DNA of 14,817 nucleotides from Limisphaerales bacterium. GTDB taxonomy: Bacteria > Verrucomicrobiota > Verrucomicrobiia > Limisphaerales > PALSA-1396. The position numbers were made by a program, and so were the translations under genes. The stretch covers positions 6,962 to 21,778 of the forward strand of contig PLJQ01000193.1 of the NCBI GenBank assembly GCA_003140275.1, in the 5' to 3' direction. The notes under the pieces were generated by a model. The model was given only the letters and a program-made list of their open reading frames with translations. It did not search any database and had not been told where the DNA came from. How positions within the stretch are numbered: position 1 is the first letter of the stretch; each line of letters begins with the position of its first letter. This document shows positions 7,492-14,226 of the stretch, in pieces.

Positions 7492-7680
7492 TTATGACGC
7501 TGGTTTATCACTCACCGCAGCGGATAGCAACGCTTTCCGTATCCAATCGGATTTGCTCTGTCCGGCTTGCCGTATTGCCCCGTTAAGCTGTTTTGCCTCA
7601 ACGGGTGTGAACCGAGCGGCGAAGAAAACGCCCTTGGCATTCTGTATGCCAATCTTAGGTCTGCCTGCATGTTTCTTCAT
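7492..7680 (-). CDS. Small ribbon-helix-helix DNA-binding protein
   Basis: Protein of 62 aa from the ATG at 7680 (an in-frame ATG at 7707 would add nine residues but would run through the operator-like repeat). After a basic AT-hook-like start (KKHAGRPKIG) comes a ribbon-helix-helix pattern: strand GVFFAARF, helix TPVEAKQLNGAIRQA, turn GQSK, helix SDWIRKALLSAA. Such proteins bind as dimers to short repeated palindromes and often repress themselves. It sits head-to-head with the transposase start at 7752, with a 16+16 bp inverted repeat between them. It is probably the element's own regulator. Role is inferred from fold and position. Confidence 0.7.
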   Translation of the reverse strand: MKKHAGRPKIGIQNAKGVFFAARFTPVEAKQLNGAIRQAGQSKSDWIRKALLSAAVSDKPAS

Positions 7681-7684
7681 AATA

Positions 7685-7730
7685 AGTGTTACACAAATAT
7701 CTTGCATACATTCTATATTTGTGTAACACT
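7685..7730. promoter_or_regulatory. Candidate double-palindrome operator between divergent genes
   Basis: The arms AGTGTTACACAAATAT (7685-7700) and its exact reverse complement (7715-7730) flank a 14-base spacer. Each arm itself contains a near-perfect small palindrome, GTGTTACAC (7686-7694) and GTGTAACAC (7721-7729), whose centres are 35 bp apart. The block fills the gap between the ribbon-helix-helix gene (start 7680, minus) and the transposase fragment (start 7752, plus). Repeated short palindromes are the usual target of ribbon-helix-helix dimers. The AT-rich spacer (CATACATTCTATATTTG) could hold a -10 element. Function is inferred. Confidence 0.6.
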
Positions 7731-7751
7731 AATTGCAACTTAAAAAACGAT

Positions 7752-7934
7752 ATGGCAAACATACTGAAAACCGAAAAGAAAGTGGCCGTGATTTCCATGC
7801 TCTGCGAAGGCAGCAGCATCCGGGCGATTGAACGCATCACGGGCGTCAACCAAAACACGATTATGAGCCTTGGGTGTAGGGTTGGTGAGGCTTGCAAGAA
7901 GATCATGGATGAGAAGATGCGTAAGGTGACGTAG
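7752..7934 (+). pseudogene. N-terminal fragment of an IS1-like transposase
   Basis: Sixty residues from the ATG at 7752 (MANILKTEKKVAVISMLCEG onward) match the helix-turn-helix head of IS1-family-type transposases: SSIRAIERITGVNQNTIMSL, followed by RVGEACKKIMDEKMRKVT. In complete members the sequence continues at this point into the catalytic domain (a V-x-E/D-x-W segment). Here it stops at a TAG and the following DNA encodes something else in another frame. It thus lacks the whole catalytic domain. It could still produce a DNA-binding peptide able to bind the element's ends, a role known for InsA in IS1, but that is speculation. Confidence 0.7.
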
Positions 7935-8104
7935 AGGTTTTCGATCTCACCGGGCATCCGAAGGCGAAACGCTGTTACGGCTGGACACATGGCGAGCCTG
8001 AGCAATTTATCACCATCTTGGAATTGCCGCCGGTAGATTCAGCGGAAAGCGCGGTCAAGGTTGGAGTTTCCTATCAGATCAAGAAAGCGAGACAACATCC
8101 GTGA
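7925..8104 (+). pseudogene. Coding remnant of an unidentified small protein
   Basis: Directly after the transposase fragment, in a different frame, 59 codons read GDVEVFDLTGHPKAKRCYGW and on through ITILELPPVDSAESAVKV to a TGA at 8102-8104. The composition is clearly protein-like (a regular strand/turn pattern and balanced residues), but there is no start codon in frame after the TAA at 7922-7924. It appears to be the C-terminal part of a gene joined to the transposase head by deletion. I do not recognise the family. Confidence 0.45.
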
Positions 8105-8300
8105 AAGAGAAATATGGCATTACTCTTGGTGGCGGTGTCACGTTTTGGGGAAACTCGCCGTGCAATTCTACCGGACCAGATTGCGGAACATTTGCTCGAA
8201 ATCCAGCAGAAGAAATGTACTCAACTGAATCGTTCTTAAGGAACAGATGTATTCTGCCATCCGTCCCGGTCATCACTTTCTCAATTTCGCCGCGTCTCAT
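8079..8300 (-). CDS. Possible small protein, unknown
   Basis: Seventy-three codons from an ATG at 8300 give MRRGEIEKVMTGTDGRIHLF and on to the stop at 8079, which overlaps the end of the convergent remnant by 26 bases. The bases GGAGGA lie 12 bases before the ATG and would be a fair ribosome site. The residue mix is soluble and strand-rich (LHGEFPQNVTPPPRVMPYF). No family is recognised. It lies against the right terminal repeat of the element and could be cargo or a remnant; a chance ORF is not excluded. Confidence 0.35.
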   Translation of the reverse strand: MRRGEIEKVMTGTDGRIHLFLKNDSVEYISSAGFRANVPQSGPVELHGEFPQNVTPPPRVMPYFSFTDVVSLS

Positions 8301-8332
8301 GGCTTCCGAATATCCTCCAAGCCTTCCAAAAG

Positions 8333-8358
8333 TCAAATTAAGGCACTACCGATAATCT
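8333..8358 (+). repeat. Right terminal inverted repeat and target duplication
   Basis: Bases 8333-8350 (TCAAATTAAGGCACTACC) are the exact reverse complement of 6415-6432. Bases 8351-8358 (GATAATCT) repeat 6407-6414 except for the first base. Confidence 0.85.
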
Positions 8359-8603
8359 GCAAACACTGTGGCAAGAGCGTTCAGGAACCGCCGGTAATCA
8401 AACAAAAAGAGCAAGAAGTGATTAGGTTAGAAGCACCACATATTGAGATGACGCCACTTCCTAGTTTAGAGCCGCTACATTTCGAGGCAACGCCACTGTC
8501 GGGGTAGAAACGAGTTGTTGTGGTTTGCTTTTTACTCATCGTCATCGGGGGTTTTGTAGCTATGGCAACCATCAATTTTTTGAATAGGAATGTGACAAAG
8601 TAG
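8352..8603 (+). pseudogene. Disrupted zinc-ribbon / transmembrane protein
   Basis: Downstream of the insertion the + strand reads IICKHCGKSVQEPPVIKQKE and onward through a Pro/Glu-rich linker (EMTPLPSLEPLHFEATPLSG) to a TAG at 8505-8507. In the same frame immediately after the TAG it reads KRVVVVCFLLIVIGGFVAMA and NFLNRNVTK, a transmembrane helix with basic tail, ending at 8601-8603. A zinc-ribbon half (CxxC) at the N-terminus, a linker and one membrane helix is a common small bacterial layout. The mobile element sits just before the first codons, so the original start is lost, and the amber codon separates the helix. Both lesions together argue for a dead gene, although readthrough or a sequencing error at the TAG is possible. 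Confidence 0.6.
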
Positions 8604-8683
8604 AACTAAAGCGAATGGCGAGCTCGCAAGATTCCAACTGAAAATCTGATTTTCATTCCATCGACTTCCGGTAATCTCCGCTC

Positions 8684-10426
8684 ATGACTCTATTGCCGTT
8701 TGGACGGTTGCCGGCTCATTCGCCGCGCCGATTCGTTCCCGCCAAAGTCGATCTGGGTGACTGGTCGCAAATCGCGCCATTGTTCGACCGGCTGGAAACC
8801 CTCGCGCCGCAATGCAAAACCGTGACGGAGTTCGAGCGTTGGTTGCTGGATTGGAGCGAATTGACCGCGGCGCTGGATGAGGAATCGTCGCGACGCTACA
8901 TCGCCATGACCTGCCATACAGATAATGCCGAGACGGAAAAGGCTTACTTGCATTTCGTCGAACAGATCGAACCACAACTCAAGCCGCGACAGTTCAAGCT
9001 CGCGCAGATTTTTCTAGCGCATCCGCTGCGCCGCCAGTTGATCGAACGGCGGTACGAAGTTTTCGACCGCAACACCAACCTCCACGTGGAGTTGTATCGC
9101 GAGGCAAACGTGCCGTTGGAAACGGAGGAGGCCAGGCTTAGTCAGCAGTATCAAAAGCTGATCGGTTCGCTGACTGTTCGATTTCGCGGCGAAGAAAAGA
9201 CGCTGGTGCAGATGAGCCGCTATCTTGAAGAACCAGACCGCGCATTGCGGCAGGAGACATGGGAGTTGGTGGCGAATCGACGTTTGCAGCAAGCTGAAAA
9301 GTTGGAGGAGATATTCGATCAGTTGGTGAAGCTGCGCGAACGAATCGCCACCAACGCGGGTTTTCCGAATTATCTGGAATACGCTTTTCGCCGGCTCGGT
9401 CGTTTTGATTATACGCCGGCGGATTGCCGGACGTTTCACGACGCCATCGAACAGGAAATCATGCCCGTCGTGCGAGACCTGCAATTGGAGCGGCGACAGC
9501 AACTGCAATTGGAAAAACTGCGCCCGTGGGATTTGACGGTGGACCCGTTGAACCGTCCGCCTCTAAAACCTTTCCAGCAGGTGGAACAAATGGTTGGGAG
9601 CACCCAGCGGATTTTCAATCAACTCGATAAAGAGTTCGCAAATGGCTTTGAGACCATGCGCGACCTGCGGCTGCTCGACCTCGATAATCGTAAAGGCAAG
9701 GCTCCGGGCGGTTATCAATCCACTTTGTCGGAAGCGCGGCTGCCGTTCATCTTCATGAATGCCATCGGCGTGCAGCGCGATGTCGAAACGATTTTGCACG
9801 AGGCGGGTCACGCCTTTCACGCGCTGGCCACACGCGATGAAGAATTGTACGCCTATCGCAGTGCGCCGATTGAATTCTGCGAGGTGGCGTCGATGAGCAT
9901 GGAACTGCTCGGCAACGAATTCATCGAAGCGTTTTACTCCGTGCCAGACGCGAAGCGCGCCAGACGCGATCATCTGGAAGGGATCGTGGAAATCTTCCCG
10001 TGGATCGCCACCGTCGATGCCTTTCAACATTGGATTTATTCGCATCCCGGCCATTCACGGGCGGAAAGGAAGGAGGCATGGCTGGTGTTGATGGATCGCT
10101 TTGGCGGTGATGCCGATTGGAGCGGCCGTGAAAAGGCACGGGAGAATCTCTGGCATCGCCAGTTGCACATCTTTCTTCACCCTTTTTACTACGTCGAATA
10201 CGGCATCGCTCAACTCGGCGCGTTGCAAGTCTGGGCGAACTCCAGGCGGGACAAAGCCAAAGCATTGAATGATTACAAGCTGGCGCTGGCGCTGGGCGGT
10301 TCGCGGCCACTACCGGAATTATTTGCCGCCGCGGGTTGCCGCTTTGAATTCAACGCGAAGACCATGAAACCGCTGGTGGGACTGGTGCGGGAGGAGTTGT
10401 CAAAGTTGGACGGACGGCATGTATGA
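8684..10426 (+). CDS. M3-family oligoendopeptidase-like metallopeptidase
   Basis: Cytoplasmic zinc peptidase of 580 aa, close to the usual length of oligoendopeptidase F-type proteins. The catalytic motif is HEAGH (H372, E373, H376) within ETILHEAGHAFHAL; the third zinc ligand is E400 in EFCEVASMSMELL, 28 residues from the first His, as in M3 peptidases. The long helical N-terminal part (about 30-300) forms the closed channel that limits substrates to short peptides. C-terminal segments HPFYYVEYGIAQLGA and GGSRPLPELFAAAG also fit the family, the Tyr-rich part being near the active site. No signal peptide. It stands alone on its strand, with the decayed element upstream and a minus-strand four-helix-bundle gene downstream. 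Its role is probably intracellular peptide turnover. Confidence 0.93.
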   Translation: MTLLPFGRLPAHSPRRFVPAKVDLGDWSQIAPLFDRLETLAPQCKTVTEFERWLLDWSELTAALDEESSRRYIAMTCHTDNAETEKAYLHFVEQIEPQLKPRQFKLAQIFLAHPLRRQLIERRYEVFDRNTNLHVELYREANVPLETEEARLSQQYQKLIGSLTVRFRGEEKTLVQMSRYLEEPDRALRQETWELVANRRLQQAEKLEEIFDQLVKLRERIATNAGFPNYLEYAFRRLGRFDYTPADCRTFHDAIEQEIMPVVRDLQLERRQQLQLEKLRPWDLTVDPLNRPPLKPFQQVEQMVGSTQRIFNQLDKEFANGFETMRDLRLLDLDNRKGKAPGGYQSTLSEARLPFIFMNAIGVQRDVETILHEAGHAFHALATRDEELYAYRSAPIEFCEVASMSMELLGNEFIEAFYSVPDAKRARRDHLEGIVEIFPWIATVDAFQHWIYSHPGHSRAERKEAWLVLMDRFGGDADWSGREKARENLWHRQLHIFLHPFYYVEYGIAQLGALQVWANSRRDKAKALNDYKLALALGGSRPLPELFAAAGCRFEFNAKTMKPLVGLVREELSKLDGRHV

Positions 10427-10429
10427 TTG

Positions 10430-10449
10430 ACGATTTACGATTTACGATT
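10430..10449 (+). repeat. Short heptamer tandem repeat
   Basis: The unit ACGATTT is repeated three times (10430-10436, 10437-10443, and 10444-10449 plus a changed last base). It begins three bases after the M3 peptidase stop and provides the stop codon of the minus-strand four-helix-bundle gene. Confidence 0.7.
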
Positions 10450-10761
10450 GCGAGCAGTGCTACGTGTCGTGTTGAAAATCTTCGTCAGTTCAATTGCCTC
10501 GGCGTGCCGCTCTTTCAATCGTTCGGGTGGAAGCAAACCGGCCCGTTCACCAAGCTCAGTCCAGAACGCAGTTTCATCCGCTTCTTCAAGCACGATTGTA
10601 ACTTTATTGATGAAGTCGGCACGCGATTTGCCACGCAGCGCAGCGCGGCAGTTCGCTGCGACCGAGCCGCCACTCTGGGCAACGTGGTTCGCCACCGTGC
10701 GTCCGGAATCTGTGCGCGGCAACGCATCTGTCATCTTCAACGCGCGGACGGCGAATTCCAT
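10435..10761 (-). CDS. Four-helix-bundle (23S rRNA IVP-like) protein
   Basis: Small helical protein of 108 aa. Recognisable features are MEFAVRALKMTDALPRT, then GRTVANHVAQSGGSVAANCRAA, then RGKSRADFINKVTIVLEEADETAFW, the order seen in the S23/IVP four-helix-bundle family first found in 23S rRNA intervening sequences but widespread elsewhere. Biochemical function is unknown. The start is uncertain: homologues usually begin about ten residues earlier, and here the in-frame upstream text is ITGEELNERT preceded by an ATA where an ATG would be expected (10789-10791). Either the ATG at 10761 is used or the start has been lost. It is not inside an rRNA gene; it sits alone between an M3 peptidase and an epimerase and against a heptamer repeat, suggesting a stand-alone insertion. 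Confidence 0.75.
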   Translation of the reverse strand: MEFAVRALKMTDALPRTDSGRTVANHVAQSGGSVAANCRAALRGKSRADFINKVTIVLEEADETAFWTELGERAGLLPPERLKERHAEAIELTKIFNTTRSTARNRKS

Positions 10762-10849
10762 CGTTCGTTCATTGAGTTCTTCTCCCGTTATGAACCGGTT
10801 TGCTCACACTTGGCCGAATCATCAATCAAAAATCATACATCATAAATTC

Positions 10850-11770
10850 GTGAAGGTTTTTGTCACCGGCGCGTCGGGCTTTGTCGGGAGGGAAATTCTC
10901 CGGCACCTGTACGCTGCGGAACATTCGGTCCGCATCTTGGCCCGCGACCGACGCTCATTGCGCGTACATAAAGCCGAGGCAGAGCACAGAGTTGAGATTC
11001 ATCCGGGCAACGTGTTGCACGCGCCGTCATTGGTGGGAGCGCTGACGGATTGCGACGCAGTGATTCATCTCGTCGGCATCATCAGCGAAGGGGGCGAGAG
11101 CACTTTTGAAAACATTCACATTCGCGGCACGCAGAATATCGTCTCTGCCACACAGCAGGCCAAGGTGAAGCGGTTCATACAGATGAGCGCGCTCGGCACG
11201 CGAGCCAATGCCGTATCGCGTTATCATCAGTCCAAGTGGGCGGCGGAGGAAATCGTCCGCCGCAGCGGGCTGGACTTCACCATCTTTCGCCCGTCGATCA
11301 TCTATGGTCCGGATGATCAATTTGTGAATCTGTTCGCAAGGATGAGTCGCTTTTCACCGGTGTTGCCGGTGATGGGCGGCGAACAGAGCAGATTTCAACC
11401 AATTTCCGTGGGTGACGTGGCGACTTGTTTCCTCAGAGCGCTCACCGAACCAAAGTCGATTGGCCAGACGTTTGATTTGTGCGGTGGCGAAGTGCTCACG
11501 CTCGAAGTAATTCTGGATCAAATCCTTTCGGTCATGGGACAAAGGCGTTTCAAATTGCATGTGCCGCTGGGTGTGGCGCGTTATCAGGCGGCGCTGCTCG
11601 AATTCGTTTTCGCGCGTCTGCTGGGCAAGTCACCGCCGCTCAACCGCGATCAGCTTGTCATGTTGCAGGAGGGCAACGTGGGAAATCCACAGCCCGCGAA
11701 TGACTTATTTGAGTCAAAACCAATTCCGTTTCGGGAAGGAATTACGAGGTATTTGAAACGCGATGAGTGA
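10850..11770 (+). CDS. NAD(P)-dependent epimerase, atypical SDR (NDUFA9-like)
   Basis: Protein of 306 aa starting at GTG 10850 (VKVFVTGASGFVGREILRHL). The longer open frame upstream lies opposite the four-helix-bundle gene and has no SDR sequence. Residues 6-13 form the TGxxGxxG Rossmann motif; ARDRRS follows strand 2; DAVIHLVGI is the usual strand 4; and QMSAL plus Y125-x-x-x-K129 form the catalytic Ser/Tyr/Lys region, followed by FTIFRPSIIYGP. This arrangement matches the atypical SDR group related to complex I subunit NDUFA9 and to NmrA-like or sugar-nucleotide epimerases. Substrate is unknown; binding of NAD(P) is well supported. It converges with the sigma-54 regulator gene across a hairpin. 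Confidence 0.88.
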   Translation: MKVFVTGASGFVGREILRHLYAAEHSVRILARDRRSLRVHKAEAEHRVEIHPGNVLHAPSLVGALTDCDAVIHLVGIISEGGESTFENIHIRGTQNIVSATQQAKVKRFIQMSALGTRANAVSRYHQSKWAAEEIVRRSGLDFTIFRPSIIYGPDDQFVNLFARMSRFSPVLPVMGGEQSRFQPISVGDVATCFLRALTEPKSIGQTFDLCGGEVLTLEVILDQILSVMGQRRFKLHVPLGVARYQAALLEFVFARLLGKSPPLNRDQLVMLQEGNVGNPQPANDLFESKPIPFREGITRYLKRDE

Positions 11771-11782
11771 TCTCGCGTTTCA
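11754..11782. terminator. Hairpin between convergent genes
   Basis: TGAAACGCGA (11754-11763) pairs perfectly with TCGCGTTTCA (11773-11782) around a 9-base loop. The stem overlaps the last codons of the epimerase gene and lies 19 bases beyond the end of the convergent NtrC-type gene. No strong U-run follows on either side, so it may be a weak two-way terminator or a barrier; this is inferred. Confidence 0.45.
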
Positions 11783-11800
11783 CGCAATACGCCTCGCTGC

Positions 11801-13183
11801 TCATATATCGATACCATACGCCTTGATTTTGTTGTAGAGCGTCTGGCGGCCGATGCCGAGGCGTTTGGCGGTTTCCAGCTTGTTGCCGCCGGTTTCCTTG
11901 AGCATCTGCACGATGGCGTTGCGTTCAACGCCTTCCAGCAAGGTGAAGCCGGTATCGCTGATTACAGTGGTGTCGGTCGGTCCCACCATTCCGGCGGTCA
12001 CACTCAAACTGCTTTTCGCCGTGGTGATGGACAAATCCGGCGCGTCCACAATGCTGCCTTCGCACAGCAGCACCGCCCGTTGGATTTCATTTTGCAACTG
12101 GCGCACGTTACCGGGCCAGTCGAACGCGCGCAACCGCTCGACCGCTGCCGGCGTAAAGCCGCTGATGTTGCGGTTGGCCTGTGCCGCGAAGCGTTTCAAA
12201 AAGGCATTGGCCAGCGGCATGATGTCTTCCACACGTTCCCGCAACGGCGGCAGGTGAACGGAAATGGCGCTGATGCGATAATACAAATCTTCGCGCAACT
12301 TGCCGTCCTTGAGGGCGTCTTCCACCTTTCGGTTCGTCGCCGCGATGATGCGGCAGTTGGTCTTGTAACTAATTTTGCCGCCCACCGGCCGGACCTCCTG
12401 GTCCTGCAACACGCGCAAGAGCTTGCTTTGCGTGTCCACCGGCATTTCCGAAAGTTCGTCCAGCAACAAGGTGCCGTTTTCGGCCAGCCGGAACAGCCCG
12501 TCTCGATCACTGTTTGCACCAGTGAACGCGCCTTTGACCGAACCAAACAATTCGCTCTCAATGAGTTCACGAGGCAGCGCTGCGCAATTTATTTTGATCA
12601 ACGGCCCCTTGGCGCGCGAGCTCATGTAATGAATCAGGTCGGAGATGATCTCTTTGCCGGTGCCGCTTTCGCCAGTGATTAAAACTGAAACGTCGGCCGT
12701 TGCCACCCGTTCCACCGTGCGCACCACGGTTTTCATGGCCGGACTTTGGAAGATGGGCGCCCCGCCGCCGCTCATGGCGGAAAGCGCTTTCCGCAAAGCG
12801 CCGGCTTCTTCGTTCAGTTCTTTGTGCTCCAAAGCGCGCTGCGCGGTGACCAGTAAAGTATCCCGATCGAACGGCTTGTTCAGAAAATGGAAGGCGCCGC
12901 GTTTGGTCGCTTCAACGGCGGCATCATAGGTCGCATTGCCCGTCAAAATGATGACCTGTGTCTCGGGCCATTCCTTCTTGATCTGAGGCAGCAGATCCAG
13001 GCCGCTGGAATCCGGCAGATTGAGGTCGAGGACGACGATATCGGGTTGCGGTCCGGCAAATGCTTTTTTGAGCGCGGCGCCATCTTCCGCCACAGCAACC
13101 TGGTAGTTGGCCCCTTCCAGAACAAATACCAACAGCTCGCGGATTTCCGCTGCGTCATCGACTACGAGTATTTTTGCCTTCAT
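11801..13183 (-). CDS. Sigma-54-dependent NtrC-family response regulator
   Basis: Enhancer-binding protein of 460 aa. The receiver (1-120) has D9/D10, phosphoacceptor D53 in IVVLDLNLPD, T81 and K103. The AAA+ domain (about 143-370) has Walker A GESGTGKE (170-177), the sigma-54 contact loop GAFTGA (217-222), Walker B GTLLLDE (236-242) and the arginine-finger region RVEDIMPLANAFLKRF/FDWPGNVRQLQNE. The Fis-type helix-turn-helix is at the C-terminus (GGNKLETAKRLGIGRQTLYN). All key residues are present, so it should hydrolyse ATP to open sigma-54 promoters. Its start overlaps the upstream amidotransferase-like gene by 29 bases. No kinase lies beside it, so it is an orphan regulator within this window. 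Confidence 0.96.
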   Translation of the reverse strand: MKAKILVVDDAAEIRELLVFVLEGANYQVAVAEDGAALKKAFAGPQPDIVVLDLNLPDSSGLDLLPQIKKEWPETQVIILTGNATYDAAVEATKRGAFHFLNKPFDRDTLLVTAQRALEHKELNEEAGALRKALSAMSGGGAPIFQSPAMKTVVRTVERVATADVSVLITGESGTGKEIISDLIHYMSSRAKGPLIKINCAALPRELIESELFGSVKGAFTGANSDRDGLFRLAENGTLLLDELSEMPVDTQSKLLRVLQDQEVRPVGGKISYKTNCRIIAATNRKVEDALKDGKLREDLYYRISAISVHLPPLRERVEDIMPLANAFLKRFAAQANRNISGFTPAAVERLRAFDWPGNVRQLQNEIQRAVLLCEGSIVDAPDLSITTAKSSLSVTAGMVGPTDTTVISDTGFTLLEGVERNAIVQMLKETGGNKLETAKRLGIGRQTLYNKIKAYGIDI

Positions 13184-13949
13184 AAGCTCTTTTTCGATTC
13201 AGACCACAGGCCAGGGTGAAACAGGAAAAAATCTTCCGATGTTCCGGATGGCCCTTCACCAATCGCTCCGGATGAAACTGGACGGACAATAAGAACGGCA
13301 GTAACCGGGCCGCGTCCGGCCTTAATTCCATTCCTTCGACCACTCCATCCACGCTGCTTGCCGTAACCCGCAACGGTTTGGCGACCCGCGCCACCGCCTG
13401 ATGGTGCGTGCTGTTCACTCCCAGCGTTCGTCTGCCCGTTATCTTGGCGAGCATTGAATCTTCTGTCAATCGCGCTTCGTGAACCACTTCGTTGCGCTTT
13501 TCCATGCGACGATGGTTGATGGCACCAGGCAGTTGACTGCGAATGTCCACCACCAGCGTCCCGCCCAGCGCCACATTCAGCATCTGATGGCCGCGGCAAA
13601 TCGCCAGCAACGGTTTGCGTTGGCGGAACGCTTCGTCGATGAGCAGCAACTCGCGGAGGTCGCGCTCCGGGTCGTTGGGCAAGGTTGTCTTCCGCAAAGC
13701 GGGCGGCAGATGGCTCGTGTAAAATGTCGGGCTGACGTCGTCGCCGCCGGTGAGCATCACGCCGTCGCAACGCCGCACGCATTCGGCCACCATTTCGCGA
13801 GAAGCGGTGCCGGGCAAGGCCAGCGGTACTCCGCCGGCGGCCATAATGGCACGCGAATAATTTTCCGACAGGCTCATGGACGTATCGCCGAACTCCGCGC
13901 CTTTGGAATCCGTGCTGGGTGAAATCAGAATCAACGGAGGGGATTTCAT
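13155..13949 (-). CDS. Class I glutamine amidotransferase-like hydrolase (peptidase C26, PuuD type)
   Basis: Protein of 264 aa from the ATG at 13949 (MKSPPLILISPSTD), which lies one base after the stop of the preceding gene; a longer start would overlap that gene. The catalytic Cys is C118 in LAICRGHQMLNVALGG, and the His/Glu pair is H226/E228 in SVQFHPE. GGDDVSPTFY and the N-terminal strand fit the gamma-glutamyl-gamma-aminobutyrate hydrolase family, which splits gamma-glutamyl amides such as the putrescine-pathway intermediate. No other putrescine gene is in the window, so the substrate is open. The C-terminal extension after residue 230 (HRKIFSCFTLACGLNRKRAY) runs into the next gene, indicating coupled translation. 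Confidence 0.88.
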   Translation of the reverse strand: MKSPPLILISPSTDSKGAEFGDTSMSLSENYSRAIMAAGGVPLALPGTASREMVAECVRRCDGVMLTGGDDVSPTFYTSHLPPALRKTTLPNDPERDLRELLLIDEAFRQRKPLLAICRGHQMLNVALGGTLVVDIRSQLPGAINHRRMEKRNEVVHEARLTEDSMLAKITGRRTLGVNSTHHQAVARVAKPLRVTASSVDGVVEGMELRPDAARLLPFLLSVQFHPERLVKGHPEHRKIFSCFTLACGLNRKRAYEGKNTRSR

Positions 13950-13950
13950 T

Positions 13951-14220
13951 TCAAATCTTCGCTTCGGGAAATCGTTCCACAATCGTCTTCTTCACCCGCG
14001 CTTCTTCTTCCGGTCGCAACAACCGGCGGTTGATCCGGCGCTGGACGGCATCCAACAACTCCAGCCAATCGACCAGCGGCGGCTCGGCGACGGCCTGCCA
14101 TTGGCCCAAACGTCGCTCGCGCGAATAAAAAATCCAGCGGTTTCCCACGTGTTGAGCATACACTTCCAAACGTTCGCCCGTTTCAGTTCGTCGTTTCCAA
14201 CTGATTTCCGCTTTTGCCAT
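13951..14220 (-). CDS. Conserved-looking small protein, unknown
   Basis: Protein of 89 aa (MAKAEISWKRRTETGERLEV onward). I do not recognise a domain. It is highly charged and soluble, with a first half of strand character containing aromatic residues (HVGNRWIFYSRERR) and a helical second half (LVDWLELLDAVQRRINRRLL, RPEEEARVKKTIVERFP). It is packed between ispF (6-base gap) and the amidotransferase-like gene (1-base gap) on the same strand, which strongly supports it as a real gene. The mixed charge and aromatic content would suit a nucleic-acid- or protein-binding adaptor, but no function can be assigned. Confidence 0.75.
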   Translation of the reverse strand: MAKAEISWKRRTETGERLEVYAQHVGNRWIFYSRERRLGQWQAVAEPPLVDWLELLDAVQRRINRRLLRPEEEARVKKTIVERFPEAKI

Positions 14221-14226
14221 GTTGGT

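Larger units (their letters stand above)
6415..8350. mobile_element. Decayed IS1-like insertion element with passenger genes
   Basis: The two ends are perfect 18-bp inverted repeats (6415-6432 and 8333-8350) starting GGTAGTGCC at each outer edge. They are flanked by AATAATCT at 6407-6414 and GATAATCT at 8351-8358, an 8-bp target duplication with one mismatch. IS1-family elements start with GGT and give 8-9 bp duplications, and the transposase fragment inside has the IS1-type N-terminal helix-turn-helix. The block is visibly more AT-rich than its surroundings. It holds a membrane passenger gene, a ribbon-helix-helix gene, the transposase fragment, a coding remnant and a small ORF. With most of the transposase gone it cannot move by itself. 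Confidence 0.82.

Noticed and set aside
7373..7726. 117-codon plus-strand ORF
   Set aside because: It overlaps the ribbon-helix-helix gene on the other strand and the operator-like repeat, and has no domain pattern.
7685..7730. Interpretation of the inverted repeat as a rho-independent terminator or CRISPR-like repeat
   Set aside because: It is AT-rich, lacks a following U-run on either side, lies upstream of two divergent starts, and there are only two arms without spacers.
8101..8355. 84-codon plus-strand ORF near the right end of the element
   Set aside because: It runs through the terminal repeat and opposite a more protein-like minus-strand frame; it is probably a chance frame.
10427..10849. 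Long in-frame upstream extension of the epimerase ORF (447 codons in total)
   Set aside because: The sequence before GTG 10850 is serine/arginine-rich, lies opposite the four-helix-bundle gene and shares nothing with SDR proteins, whose N-terminus is the VKVFVTGASG strand.
12080..12682. 200-codon plus-strand ORF opposite the NtrC-type gene
   Set aside because: It lies wholly against the AAA+ domain and shows no independent domain.
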